Translations under genes and position numbers: made by a program
Assembly: GCA_963082875.1 (NCBI GenBank)
Contig: OY720097.1
Span: forward strand, 10,300,501 to 10,364,500
DNA: 64,000 bases
Direction of reading: 5' to 3'
From: Corella eumyota
Lineage: Eukaryota > Chordata > Ascidiacea > Phlebobranchia > Corellidae
Notes under the pieces: generated by a model
Databases searched by the model: none
Told to the model about the DNA's origin: nothing
Seen by the model: the letters and a program-made list of their open reading frames with translations, nothing else
In this document: positions 1-12,600 of the stretch, piece after piece
Numbering within the stretch: position 1 is the first letter of the stretch
Layout: each line of letters begins with the position of its first letter

Positions 1-117
1 CAGATGTTTGTTAGTATGTGTAACTGTAATTGATCTTGTTAATAAAAAACTATTTTACAAGTGTGTAAGTATAGTTGTGTTATAGCTTTTTAATAACACA
101 ATGTATTTCTATTTAAG

Positions 118-193
118 GCGGTTTCAAATATACTCTGAACCCACTAAAACTGAAGAAACTGATTCCTCACCAGGCTGTTGTGTTTTACTTTAA
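118..193 (+). CDS. 3'-terminal coding exon of an upstream gene ending in a CAAX box (Ras-family-like, partial)
   Basis: A polypyrimidine stretch and AAG at 115-117 look like a 3' splice site. The exon starts in phase 1 (one base completes a codon) and is open to TAA at 191-193. It encodes a short hydrophilic tail, RFQ...EPTKTEE, followed by GCCVLL at the C terminus. CVLL is a CAAX box with Leu at the end, which is known to favour geranylgeranylation, and the extra Cys next to it could be palmitoylated. R-Ras/TC21 and some Rab and Ral proteins end this way, and the RFQ start resembles the K/R-[FY]-Q of R-Ras tails. The gene body lies upstream of the window, so the family is an inference. A poly(A) signal follows about 60 bp after the stop. 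Confidence 0.5.
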
Positions 194-251
194 ATTAACA
201 CCAACCTTTTTAACTAAGTGATTAAGGATAAATTGAAAAGTTATGTACCAT

Positions 252-257
252 AATAAA
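252..257 (+). other. Poly(A) signal AATAAA of the upstream gene
   Basis: A canonical AATAAA lies 59 bp after the TAA of the CAAX-ending exon, a normal spacing for a 3' end. No read evidence is available, so the real cleavage site is unknown. Confidence 0.4.
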
Positions 258-1965
258 GCTGTCTAGGTCACTTTACTGTATATGTGCAAACTTATGCTAT
301 TGCACTGTCATACTCTATTTCATTGAAAGGATTAAAATATTGTTAAAATGCAGTTTTCACCTGACAGATACAATTTTAAAGGCAAATTAAATGTTCCATT
401 TCATGAAAGTTATTTATAAAAAATATTTTGCCATTATTTTGATGATTATTTATCTAATATATGTGAACATGACAGAAATGACAACATTTTTTTGTTTTCT
501 GTATTTAATCTGTGAAGGTAATCAAAAAATAAATTGTTGTTTATTATATGAGACATTCCCCAACTTAATGTCGTAACTATGATATTAATCTAAAGTGCTA
601 TGACTTTGATCTACCTGTGCAATTGTTTGTATTTTTTATGAATATTGTTACAATGATAAATTTATTATCATGTAAAATTTTTTTTTTTATCAACCATTGA
701 ATTTTCTTATTCAAGTTAATAAACCAAAATGTTTTACTAGTTAAAACTAAAAGTAGCTTATATAATTGTACATCAATTTTTTAAAATTTTCCACTGGAAA
801 GTTAATTTAGATAAACTCTGGCATTTGCACGGATGTAGCACAAAATAAAAACAATTTTTTTATGTTTCGGCATTCTGTAGTTATCAAATTTTAATGATGA
901 AATGTGCATTTTGTTTTCATATTATTTTTATATCCTTCGTTTTATATTAAATATTTTTTTGAATCACAATTATTGTTGATTGCCAGTGGTTTTAATGTTT
1001 CAATATATTTGTTTTTACAAAAAAAGCTGCTTGCAAAATTTACACTATATAAATTTCGTGGTTCTGAAAAAAAGTGCACATTACAATGTGGGCTTTCTAT
1101 ATGTGTCCGCCTGTGTTACATTCCTTTTAACAGAATTGTAAGTTTTTAAATTAATTTTACATAACAATCCAAAACATATTTCTTCATTTAATATGGCAAC
1201 ATTTCATTATAACAAAACAAGTTTTGTTTCTTGTATCTTTGTATTAACAGTTTTTTTAGTGATTTAAAATAACTTAATTCTTGTTTAAATAAAACTATTT
1301 ATTTATTTTAGTTCTTAAAAAATATGATTGTTTGTAAATGTAGCTGTGTGTTCTAACCGTGTGTGGCTTATTTTCTTTTATTCAGATCATTCTAGCCACT
1401 TTTTATTATAATAACCCATTTTTGCAGAAAACAGTATATTATTATCATTACTTTTACTATGTTTAAATTGTTGTTATTGTATTGTTTATGTATTTTATAT
1501 TGTATGAAAAAACATGCCTATAGTCTAAAACCGGGATTTGTCTATGGGACCATAAGCAGCATAGACAAGTGTAATTGGAGTTAGGAGGATTCTTTCTGGT
1601 AGATAAGGTTAAATTCATATATATTCCAACTTACCAGAAAACTCAGTTTAGATTAAAGCGGTATGTGACAAGTATCCGGCCGGACCAAAAACGTTGTCCA
1701 GTGTTCGGTTGTTCGGTGTTACGTTGTCCATCTAAAAAAACAAAGAAAAACCGTTGTGCAATGTAGAACTATCTTCGAAAAAGCTTATTAACTTTCTATA
1801 ATAGTTTAACTTTTATAGAAAACTCGTACGACTCTAAAACAGCTTAAGACCGCATAACGTATAGCTAACAAATCTGCGTACAACCCGGTGACGTCATAAA
1901 GGGTTTGTCGTCGAAGTTTAAAACATCGAATCAGGCTTATTATAGGCCCGAAAATATTTTTAAAC
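258..1965. other. Intergenic, no gene seen
   Basis: This is AT-rich DNA with homopolymer runs. The open frames at 391-576 and 904-1149 have random composition and no splice context. Around 1670-1900 base composition becomes less AT-rich, with the words CGTTGTCCA and TGTTCGGT repeated within 60 bp and a palindromic TGACGTCA (CRE/ATF-type) at 1889-1896. That could be regulatory, but no start codon or exon follows it nearby. Confidence 0.4.
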
Positions 1966-2210
1966 TTTTTTTTTTTTGTATATATCCATTCTCGATGTGA
2001 AAAAGTCGAATGCGCGACTTAAACATAGAGTAACATCAGTTACTCCGACCCAGTCTCGAGTTGCCTGTGGCAGTTTGGGATATTATAGATTATAGTTGCC
2101 CGATAATTATACTGCTGATCAAGTGCTGGCTCAGCAGGAGTTCACACCGTTTATAGCGCCTTACTCAAGGGCGCTACAGCATGAGAACAGTGGGGATTGA
2201 ACCCACGACT
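1966..2210 (-). repeat. tRNA-derived SINE, copy 1 (reverse orientation, truncated at its head)
   Basis: Read on the - strand this starts with GGGTTCAATCCCCACTG, a pol III B box of tRNA type, and runs through a body with GCGCCCTTGAGTAAGGCG and a GTTACTCTATGTTTAAG block to a terminal A-run (the T-run at 1966-1978 on +). A near-identical copy lies at 21888-22130 and a fuller forward copy at 2564-2830. The copy lacks the A box, so it is cut off at its tRNA end just beyond the B box. The order of tRNA head, unique body and A-tail is that of SINEs. Confidence 0.8.
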
Positions 2211-2563
2211 TTTAATAAATACAGTTTTAATAAATATATTATCTAACCGTATTTTGCTGTTGATTTCCCCTTTTAAGCGTGACTAGTAAAACACAATATT
2301 TTTAAATAAGGCGGGTTTTGAAAAAATATTGAAACAAATTTAAATAAAAAAAGGTAAATTTTATTTTTAAGTAAAAACCAAAATAACTGTTGATACAAAA
2401 AATTCAAGTCATGTTAAAATATTCCATAACAGAAAATTAAACACAGATTTGATTTAACAAAAACGGGCCCAATATTTAGTTTTCTACATAAAACTTTTTT
2501 TTTAAATAATATTTTAAAAATAAATCCATTTTCTCTAAAATACAACTCGTTTAATTAAAAAAA

Positions 2564-2830
2564 GACAGTGTGGTGTAGTGGTTAGAACCCTAGATTTGGG
2601 TCCTAGGTTAATTCTCCACTGCTTTCATGCTGTAGCGCCCTTGAGTAAGGCGTAATAAACGGTATGAGCTCTTGCTGAGCCTCATCAGTTAAATTCAAAT
2701 ATATAATATCTGAACTGCAAAATTCAACTTAAAATTGGGTTTAGGTAACTAGTGTTACTTTATGTTTAGGCTGTAAAATTGGTCCGAATAGAATTAACAA
2801 TCGAGATTGAAAATTAAAAAAAAAAAATTT
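2564..2830 (+). repeat. tRNA-derived SINE, copy 3 (forward, with A and B boxes)
   Basis: The head carries an A-box-like TGGTGTAGTGGTTAGA at 2571-2586 and a worn B box GGTTAATTCTCC near 2607, together a typical tRNA-like promoter. The block CTGTAGCGCCCTTGAGTAAG and the later GTTACTTTATGTTTAGG match the bodies of the two reverse copies. An A-rich tail ends the element near 2830. It is more diverged than the other two copies and so probably older. This copy shows that the family is tRNA-derived. Confidence 0.75.
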
Positions 2831-3635
2831 AAATACTGTTGTGTAATGTTTTAATAAATGACTTTAAAGCGACTCTAACCCGAAACCTTTTAGTTTCATA
2901 TTCTGGTCATGACCAATATCTACCCGTTGCCAATCGAAAACCATTTGACCGAATGTACAATTTCCCGAAAGCCAATGTTTGAAAACCCCCATTTTATCGA
3001 TTTTTAAATCCATTTTTTTTAATAAAGTGCATTTTTAGGCAAGTTTTGATAATATAAGATTTATAGAAATTGTCGCATTGCAAGTAAAATGGTAAGGTTG
3101 GCCATACCGTTTGTGGTCACATGTGTATTAGTAGAATAATTTTCGGTAATATGACTTTTTTTAAATAATTGATATTGTTTAGGCAGTTTTTAAGTTTTTC
3201 GTATAGTTTATTAAAAAAAAATTTAAATAAAATTGAATAAATGTTTTCGTAGCGAAAATGGTTGAAAAAGTTGATGATTATCCCTAGGTGACGCTGTTCA
3301 CCAGACAATCACTTTTGCAGCTAGGGTGTGGGCAGAAGTCTGATGACGTCGATATTTGTTGGATTAGTTTAATATAAATGACATTTTTATTTTAATGCCA
3401 TACATCTTTTCTTTTAAACTAAATTTATGACATTTTTAAAAGCTTTAAAAAGTGCAATTACTGATTTATTTATTAGTTTTATTATTAATTGACAGGTATT
3501 AAGTCTGTAAGTCTTTTAGGCCAAACTTAAAATATTAATATAAATGCTCCAGTAACCACATTTAGCAATCAGGCAGTTCTGTTAAAAGAAACTTAAATTT
3601 GGATATATTATTGTGAGAATATATTTTAGTGCAAT
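2831..3635. other. Intergenic sequence upstream of the MYPT gene
   Basis: No protein-like frame is supported here. A CRE-like TGACGTCG lies at 3341. The last bases form a 3' splice-site-like sequence (TATATTTTAG at 3621-3630) six bases before the MYPT start codon, so the mRNA 5' end probably comes from trans-splicing or from a non-coding exon further upstream. Confidence 0.4.
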
Positions 3636-6600
3636 ATGGATGAGAATGGACGACCATTAACAGCAAAAGAAAAAAGACAGGAACAGCTAAAATGTTGGCA
3701 AAACTCCTCAACAAATGCAGAATCTGGAAAAATTTTAAATCTTAAACCAAAAGTTAAATTTAATGACGGTGCGGTGTTCTTAGCTGCATGTTCAAGTGGT
3801 GATTTAGAAGAACTTAAAAGTCTTTTGAACAAAGGTGCAAACATAAATTTTGCGAACATCGATGGATTAACTGCACTACACACCGTAAGGCTTTGTTTGC
3901 ATTATTGACATAATTATACTTGTTTATATTTATTTATTTAAGGCTAAAAAGTAACTTTTATTACTTAGGTCAACTCTTTTGTTGTCACTAGAATATAAAA
4001 AAAAATATGGTATTACTTTTTAATTATATATATATAAATACGGTAGTACTTTTTAAATACTTTAAATCTTTATTAATGATATAAATACTATAACTATCAT
4101 AATCTACTTAAAAACTTAAAAATCCTACTCAGGCATGAGACTTGCGTATTAGTGTTAAATTTGAGTGCAGAATGTGGTGTGAAAATGTCGCAATCTTGTC
4201 AGTTTAGTAATTTAACTTTCAAAAATCCTATCGTAAAATTAGTGTCATCTAATATGATGTTGTTACTGTTAATGGAAATAGAAAAGGTGAAGTACTGCTG
4301 CTTCAAATCAGAAGAAATTAATTTTTAACATTTTAGTCAAACTTTTTTAGGAAATGCCATTGCTTTTTTTTAATAAATTTACTATTTTAGTTAAACTTAA
4401 AAAAAGGGTCGGTAACACTGTAATCACTCCAAATTTTATTTATTGTTATAGATATTAATAACGTAATTTAAAATCGATTATTAAGGTAAAATTTTTTTAA
4501 TGCAAATATCCACAAATGCTAGGAGGATTAGTATAAATATAGGTGACCTGTATGAACACTAATGCTATTATGGATATGTACTTTTTTAATTGTTTTATAA
4601 AGTAAAACAAATTAAAAATAATTATCATTAGCACTGTATTTTTACTTAAACTTGTGTTTTGTTTATTTTATGATTTTGGTCAATGTTATTTAATATTAAA
4701 ATAATTTATTAATTTTTAGGCCTGTATTGATTGCAAACTTGAAGTGGTAAGTTTTTTGGTTGACAATGGGGCCAGTATTGACCAAGAGGATAATGAAGGA
4801 TGGACACCTCTACATGCTACTGCATCTTGTGGATTTATGGACATAGCTAGGTTAGTAGTTTTATAAGCTGGCTAATAAAACTTACTTTCATATTATTTTA
4901 TGTGTAGTCGTAAAGTTCTATCTTAGTATGCATTCATCTACTAAACATAATTATCAACTGTTCTTTGCATTTTAACTTTTTCATAAATAGTTTTTAATTT
5001 AAATTAGACCCAATTTAATTCTAATTTTTGGCGTGCTTTATTCAGGATGTTACTTGTTACGCTTTTTTTGTAAACATGTTAGGAGGACTAGAAATCATAA
5101 TCTCTAAACTTAAAATTTTATTATATATACATCCAAACCCCCTTTTTTATTGTTTAAAGTTTATTTTTTGGTTAAATTTAAATCACTTCAATAAAAAAAA
5201 AATTTGAAATATATTATATATATATATGGGCAATTCTTCGGTAACGGAATTACAATTACTGTGGTTTACAAACTTATAATTTTTTTTTTTAATATAATTA
5301 AAATCATTTTTTAAGTTAAAACAACCCATGTATTGCCATTCTAAATTTTTCTAAGCATAGAAGTCCATTTCGAACTTCTATGCTTCTTAAAAATTGAAAA
5401 ATGTTTGGTAACGGAATTACGCCAATAAATTAGATTTAAAAGGTTGGGTAATACTTAATCCCAATTCGTATGAATTTTATAAAAATTAACTTAAATTAAA
5501 CATGTGTAAATAATTGTCCTTATTGAAAGACACAAAAAGATACCAAATTTTTTTAGTTAGGGTTTAAAAAATATTTATTTATTGACAAATTAACTTAAAA
5601 AAACCCGGTAACGGAATTACACTTTAAGTAACAGAAAGACACTGTCTAATTTTGGCATGTAACTTTAGTCTTAAATTTACTTAATTTCAGATAAAATTAA
5701 AAGAAATAGTTTTAGGTACTGTTAAAATAAGAAACAAACCTAACTAAAAAATTTTTTAAAAAATCTTGGTAACGGAATTACAAAACTAAAAACTACTAGT
5801 TTTTTTTTAAATAAACTCTTAAACAGAACAAAACAAACCAAATTTTAAAAACTCTAACTACCATTTTAACAAAAACTACAAACATAACTTCAAAAATAAA
5901 ATTAACAAACAAACATAACATGTTTAAAATTCTAAATCGCTAATCTCTAAATAAGTAATAAAATTGATGTCGCATAAACAGTTTGTTACACCTAAATAAA
6001 ATGGATAATTATGCAAAAACAATAAGTCTAGTGGGTAAAATAGCTTATAATATTGTTTGAATATGCCAAATATCAGTTAAAAATCAGCTTGTTAACTATG
6101 AATATTTTTATTTAATTTTATTTAGTAATATATGTACCCATAAAACTAATTTATAAATTTCAAAACTACCTTCTTACAAAATTAAAAAAATGGATATTAT
6201 ATTACAATGCCATTTCATTTTTTTACTTATAAAAATAATTATATTATTTTAAATCACGTAAACCAGGCAGAAAAAGCATTTCTACAAAATCTCTGATGTT
6301 GTAATTCCGTTACCTGTAATTCCGTTACCATTATTGTAGATAAAATTGATAAGGAACATTAAAGTTTAGTTTTTATTTATAGTACTTAACAACTAAAATC
6401 AGAGAATTAAAAATATTAAAAGTTGTATTTGATTAAATTTTAAGTTATAAAACTTTTTATGTAAATTCGGTAACGGAATTACCTATATTCTTACAAGTTA
6501 AAAACTTAAAAATTGCTGATTTTTAAATTGTAATATAGAATTTGTTGTTTAACTTATGTTAAGCATATGTTTAAACCTCTTATACTAAACACATTACAAA

Positions 6601-9600
6601 TCTGTTGTAATCTGTTTTGTAACTTTTATATTAACTTAAAATTATTGCTTAAAATAGCCATAAAAGTGCAAAAAAATTTGTACATTTTAAATTTAAAAAA
6701 AAATCACTTATTAAAAATAATTAGCCAAAATTTTTTTAAATTTAAACTTTAAATATCAAAACCAAAGAAACGGGTAAGTTCATTGAACAAATAATTTAAG
6801 TTCATTTTTTTTTAAAAAACACTTTCCCAATGAGAATTGCCCATATATGTTTTATTATGAAAATCTATTTCAACTTAAAAATAAAAATTTTGCCTTAATG
6901 AAAAGTTCAATTAATTGAATTGGATAACTGTAATTTGTATTCCAGACTTGAAACAATGGTATTACCATTTAGCCTAATTATATACTTAGTTTGTAACTTA
7001 CCCTACCTTTATTAAACTATCAAAATTATATATAAAAGTAGAACTTTTGTATGTTAATATATAAAAAAAAACATTTAAAAAGGTTTATTTTATTTTTAAA
7101 AATATTTAATGACATAAAAATTTATCTTCAATTAGGTATTTGATTGAGAAAGGTGCAAATGTCGTAGCTGTTAACAGTGAGGGAGAAATTCCTCTTGATA
7201 TAGCTGAAGAAGATGATATGATCGAATATTTACAACAACAAATTCAATCTCAAGGTAATAAGTTATGAAAATTTAGCTTAGTTGTATTGTAAAAAAATAT
7301 GTTTTGTATTTAATTGTTTGTTAAATGGGTAGGGATAATTATTTTTTGGTATTATATCTAGACATTTTGCTTGTTGAATTTGTCCATACAATTTTGTGTT
7401 TAAAAATTAATAGATCAATAAAATTTCAAGAAAGTAACAAAAACTATTTTTTAAATGACCATATATAAGTTACACATACTTGCCAGTTAATAATCTCACA
7501 AGCATGTGAAATTTAGATGAAGCAAAACATTGCAATATTTTTCTTTTGAACCCAATAGCTTAACTTTTTTTTAATATGTGTTTATTATTTTATTTTTACA
7601 CTTTTATTTTTGTTTTTTTGCTCAACTTTTACCTAACTTGGGGCAAAACATTTTTATTTAACTATAAAGTTTTTCAGTTGGGTTAGGGTATTTATAAAAA
7701 TAGGACTTTTTTAAATTTTGTAAACACTGGCTCTGTGTCGGGTAGGTAAGGCTTAAACCCAGATCAGTATAAATTCTTAAAACTTATACACTTCTATTAC
7801 AATACTATCATGTTTTATATTTGTGTTAATCATAAAATCATTTAAGATATAGATCAGTTTTTTAAATAGCCTATAAGTTAAACATTTTGTTCATTAAGCT
7901 ACGTTATGTTAAAATTAGGAATAGAAAATTACGATAGCAAAATTGATGTCATTATTCTATTTTTAGGGTAACTTTTATAAGCTAGTTATAAACTGTTTCG
8001 TATTTTTATTAACCAATGGTGCAATATAATGTTAATTTGATCAATTTTTTTAAATTTCATTATGTAGGAGTTAGGTGTTGTAACTTATTTACATATAAAA
8101 AATCGCAAATTGTTGTCTGGTATATAAGTGTATACTGACTAAAACACATTAGTATTACAATTTATCAGCTGTCTTGTATTTTTATTGTGTTAAATAATTC
8201 TTTTAGTTATTTTTTTATCATCTTTTTTATATTATATATCTTGAGGTCAAATGACTTATAAATTGTAATTCTTAATCTATTTTTAGGTTATATATCTTTT
8301 TTTACTTTTTTTTATTTTATATATGATAAAGTTAGCATGCCTATATAAGTATATTGTTAATTCAAAAAAAGGTAATAATAAAATTGGTTTATGGTTTAAA
8401 AGTTAATATGTAATTTTGTTTCGCATTGTTTATAATGTTTGTTTTTCTGAATAGTTGGTAAAGATGTTTTTTTTTCTGATTAGTTAGTAAAAAGAAAAAA
8501 AAATGTTTAAAATAAATTTTTAATTAATATTTTATGGGTTTAATAAAAATTATATATTTTATATATTTATTATTATATATTTATTAAATTTATTTGTTTA
8601 TTCTTTTTAAATTATATATGTAATACAAAACTTTAAAAATGTATCTAATTAAGTAAATAAACAAACTTTGTATTATTTTTAATTTTTAAAATTGTCTAGC
8701 AAATCTATATATATATACATATAATTATTAGATCTAAATTTGTATTTTTAAAAGGTCTTGATATTGATGTTGCTCGTAATCAAGAAAGAGAACTTATGGT
8801 ATCTGATGCTCAGCAACAGCTGAAAAGTGTTCTGAGTGGTGAGAAATTAACTGTTCTTGTTCACCCAAATTCTGGAGCCTCAGCCTTGCATGTTGCAGCT
8901 GCTAAGGGATATAATGACGTTATTAGGTGAGAACCTAGTCAACATTGTTTATTACTAAGATTTGAAAACCTATGTGTAGGAAAACAAAGCAAAAGAACTA
9001 TATTATTTAACATATACATTTTTTCTTTCTTTTTTGTATTTTATTATTTTTTTTACAATTCCAAGAATTACAATTTTGTTGACTTTTGCAGTTTTGTTTA
9101 ATTTACATGGAAATATAATTATTTTCTTATTTGATCACAATACACTTTGAAATTTCTCAGATTACTTTTGAATTCTGGAATGAATATAAATATGAAGGAC
9201 AACGATGGTTGGACTCCATTGCATGCGGCAGCTCATTGGTCTCAACAGGAATCTGCAAAACTTTTATCTGATCAAGGAGCTAGCTTTTCTATAAAAAATA
9301 AACTGGTATTAAGTGCAGTAGTCCTATTATGCTATCAGTTTTATAAATAAACCCTTACTGGTCGAATGGCTTTTTGATAATGTTAACTGTTGTAGTTATA
9401 TTCCTTTTTAAACTTAAAAAAATTCTTTTTGTAATTTTTAACTTTATTTTTTTTTTAAATTTATTCAGGGTCAAACAGCATTTGATGTTGCTGATGAAGA
9501 TATGTTAGAATACTTGGATGATCTTAAAACACATCAAACTCAGGTACAAGTTTAAAATCCATTAGCTTTAATTTTTAGCTTTAATTACTACTCAATTACT

Positions 9601-12600
9601 AAAATATTAAAAATGATTGAGTTAACTTAAACTTTAATGATACGTTATTTAACAGATAAAGGAGGAGTATTCAGATAATTCCACTATTATTAACAACAAT
9701 TGCAATGAAGATATTATTAACAATTTTGAGAATGATTCTACAAAACTGCAAAATCGAAACAGAAGAAGTTCTCGTGAAATCGCCACTTCTTCGGATGAAG
9801 ATGACTCCACTTCTTCTAGTGAAATCTCTTCTTCCAGACTTACAAGAACAAAGCCTCCCGAAAAACAAGGAAAATTTGATGACATTACTAATCAAAGAAA
9901 ATCTCCTGGGTTTAATCAAACTGATATCTCAGAAATATTTTCTACAAACACTGAAAAAAAAATTAAACAAAGTGCATCAGTTGGCAACGTGTCAAACCTT
10001 AAGGGTTTACATTCTGAAAACAGACCGGCATCATTGCATTTAAGTTCTTCTGCTTCTACAAGCAAAGGCACAAGTAAAAACATCCAGACTACGAAAGACT
10101 TTACTGCCAACAAGTCATCAACGCAGTCTTCAATATCTGTAAATTTTTAAATAATTTTTTTTAAAAGTTTCAATAATATACTTTGGTACAAAAAAATGCT
10201 TTATAGTTTAACAATGCTTAATTAAATAACTAGCAAATTTTGAAATTAAAAACAAATATGGTAAGAAATTCCCAACAGTGTTTTATTTTAGAAGTCAAGT
10301 AATGGCCCACCTCTTACGCCTAGTACACCAAATGAAAGAAACAGTAACATTAAAGAAGCTGCTCCTTCAACATGGAGAACGGGTATAAATTTTTTAATTT
10401 ATAAAACTTATTGACATAAAAAACTAATTACTATTACCTGACAGCACAATTGAGTTAAGTTTTAAACTTCAAGATACAATAACATAATTAAATGAAATTA
10501 TTCTTTTTATTTATAAATATACAAAATCTCTATTGCAATTCAGGCTTACGGAAAACAGGAAGCTTTGATGACAAGATGAGAGCTATACAACGCCCTATAG
10601 GAACTTCAAATTATACTTCATCAAGAACTAGTGAAAGTGGGTCACCTACAAAGGTTAGCTGTTAATTGCTTATACCATGTTGTGTATTACAGAAAACCTA
10701 TGTGTATGATTCATGTTATTAGTTAGCTGTTATTAATTTTTTAAACTACATCAGTTTTAAAAAAAATTAATCAATATTGAAGACCAATTATTACTTTAAA
10801 AAAAGTATAATATTCTAAATATGTTTTTAGTTACAAGATACACTAAAAACTGCCAGGGTAGCTCCAATTCCTGTAATAGATGCTAGAACAAACAAAACTA
10901 AACCTAAAGGAGAGACCTCTGAGGACATTTTCAAGTAAGTTTGCAAATCTTAAATTAATTAAATATTTTAAAAGAATTTTATTCATACGAGTACTGTAAT
11001 AAAATATTCTTCATTGTGTTTTAAAATTATTTTTTATGTGTCAGAATAGAATGTGAATTTGGAATTTAAATATGCAAACACCACAAATGTTTTATTTTTT
11101 AAATAAAATAGGCCCGATTAATAAAAAACTTAAATAAAATAGGCCCGATTAATAAAAAAATTAAAAGTATTTTTTTGTTACCTTAGCTTTCAGCGGACAA
11201 ATTCTTACAAAAAACATGACACAGAAACTACTCCTTCCATTGATTCTTTATCATATAAACGCAGGTTTGTTATGATTTTATTTTCTGTTATAATTTATGC
11301 TTTTGTAATTACATGCTGTGCTTTAACTTTTGTTTCTATGGGAAAATAACTTTATAATTATCTGCAATGAATTTAAAATGTTTTCAAGAGCATATTAACT
11401 TGCTCAATTGGCATTGTAAAAAGCTCTACATTTAATCAGATTAGTTAAATAGTAGTTGAATAGGCTTGGCAATTTGAATAATTTTGCCTGGGAGTTGTTA
11501 TATATGTTATATAAAACAGCATTTCCTACAAAATGGCCCTTGGTAGGTCAACTAGTGCTGAGGTTAAGGACAATGATGTACATTTTAAATCTGTTTCAAG
11601 AAAGCCCAGGTACATTTGTGCCATAGAACATAGTTTAACACCAGATTTTTTAGCTATGTTGTAGTATAGGTTTGCATATTAAACTTGTTTTTTTTTAGAT
11701 TTTAATTGTAAAATTTTATCTATCAAAATTTAGATATTATTTTAACTTAACTTCCATATTATTCCCAAATATAACTTAACTTTACATTATACAGTGCATG
11801 CCTTTTTAATAGTTTTTCTTCCTTGAAATAGCAGATGACATTTGTTTATTAGTTTATATCCACTACTTAGTAACAAACCTATTGTAAAGTCTGTTAATTA
11901 TCTAACTGTAATCTTCTTGGAATTTGACTTTTTGTGGTTAAGTTTTTTTTGATGGTGATCTCAACCTTTAAGGATGTGTTAGTTTTGTATTTGTAGATGT
12001 GTATTGAATAACTTTTTAATTTAACACACTAATTACAATATATAACTTGACTTTAAAAGTACTTTAACTAAATAATTACTTTAGTGATTTTTAATAAATT
12101 ACCCCAAAGTGATATATAATAAGAAATATTTTTACAGTACGACCAACACTAAAGAAGATAAGCCCGAACCTACTACTACAAAGCCTCACTTAGCTGCACA
12201 AATCAGGTATGTCTTACGCAAATTAATTAATGTTCTTTATGTATAAATGTTTAATTTATTTCTTACCTAATGATGTAATAATAAAGAAACTTTTTTAATA
12301 TTTTTCCTTGCAGTAATGACAGTCCAGATCGCCGAAGATCATTTCTTCAACCAGTCCGTGATGAGGAAGCAGAAGCTCAGCGAAAAGCAAGGTCACGCAG
12401 AGAGAGGCAGTCTAGGAGGTCTACTCAGGGTGTTACACTTGGTATGTTTTAAATAGAATAACTTAATATGGGTTAACTTTTAATAAATATGATAAAAGGT
12501 GTTAATAAAATAAACTATTATTGATATAAACTATAATTGACTGTTGATAAAAAATAATTTTAGTTAGCAGATTTTTCACAATATATACTACTAACTTTTC

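Noticed and set aside
9649-10113. Several overlapping frames on both strands around the MYPT exon 9656-10138
   Set aside because: Only the + frame continuing the ankyrin exons joins in phase; the others are shadows.
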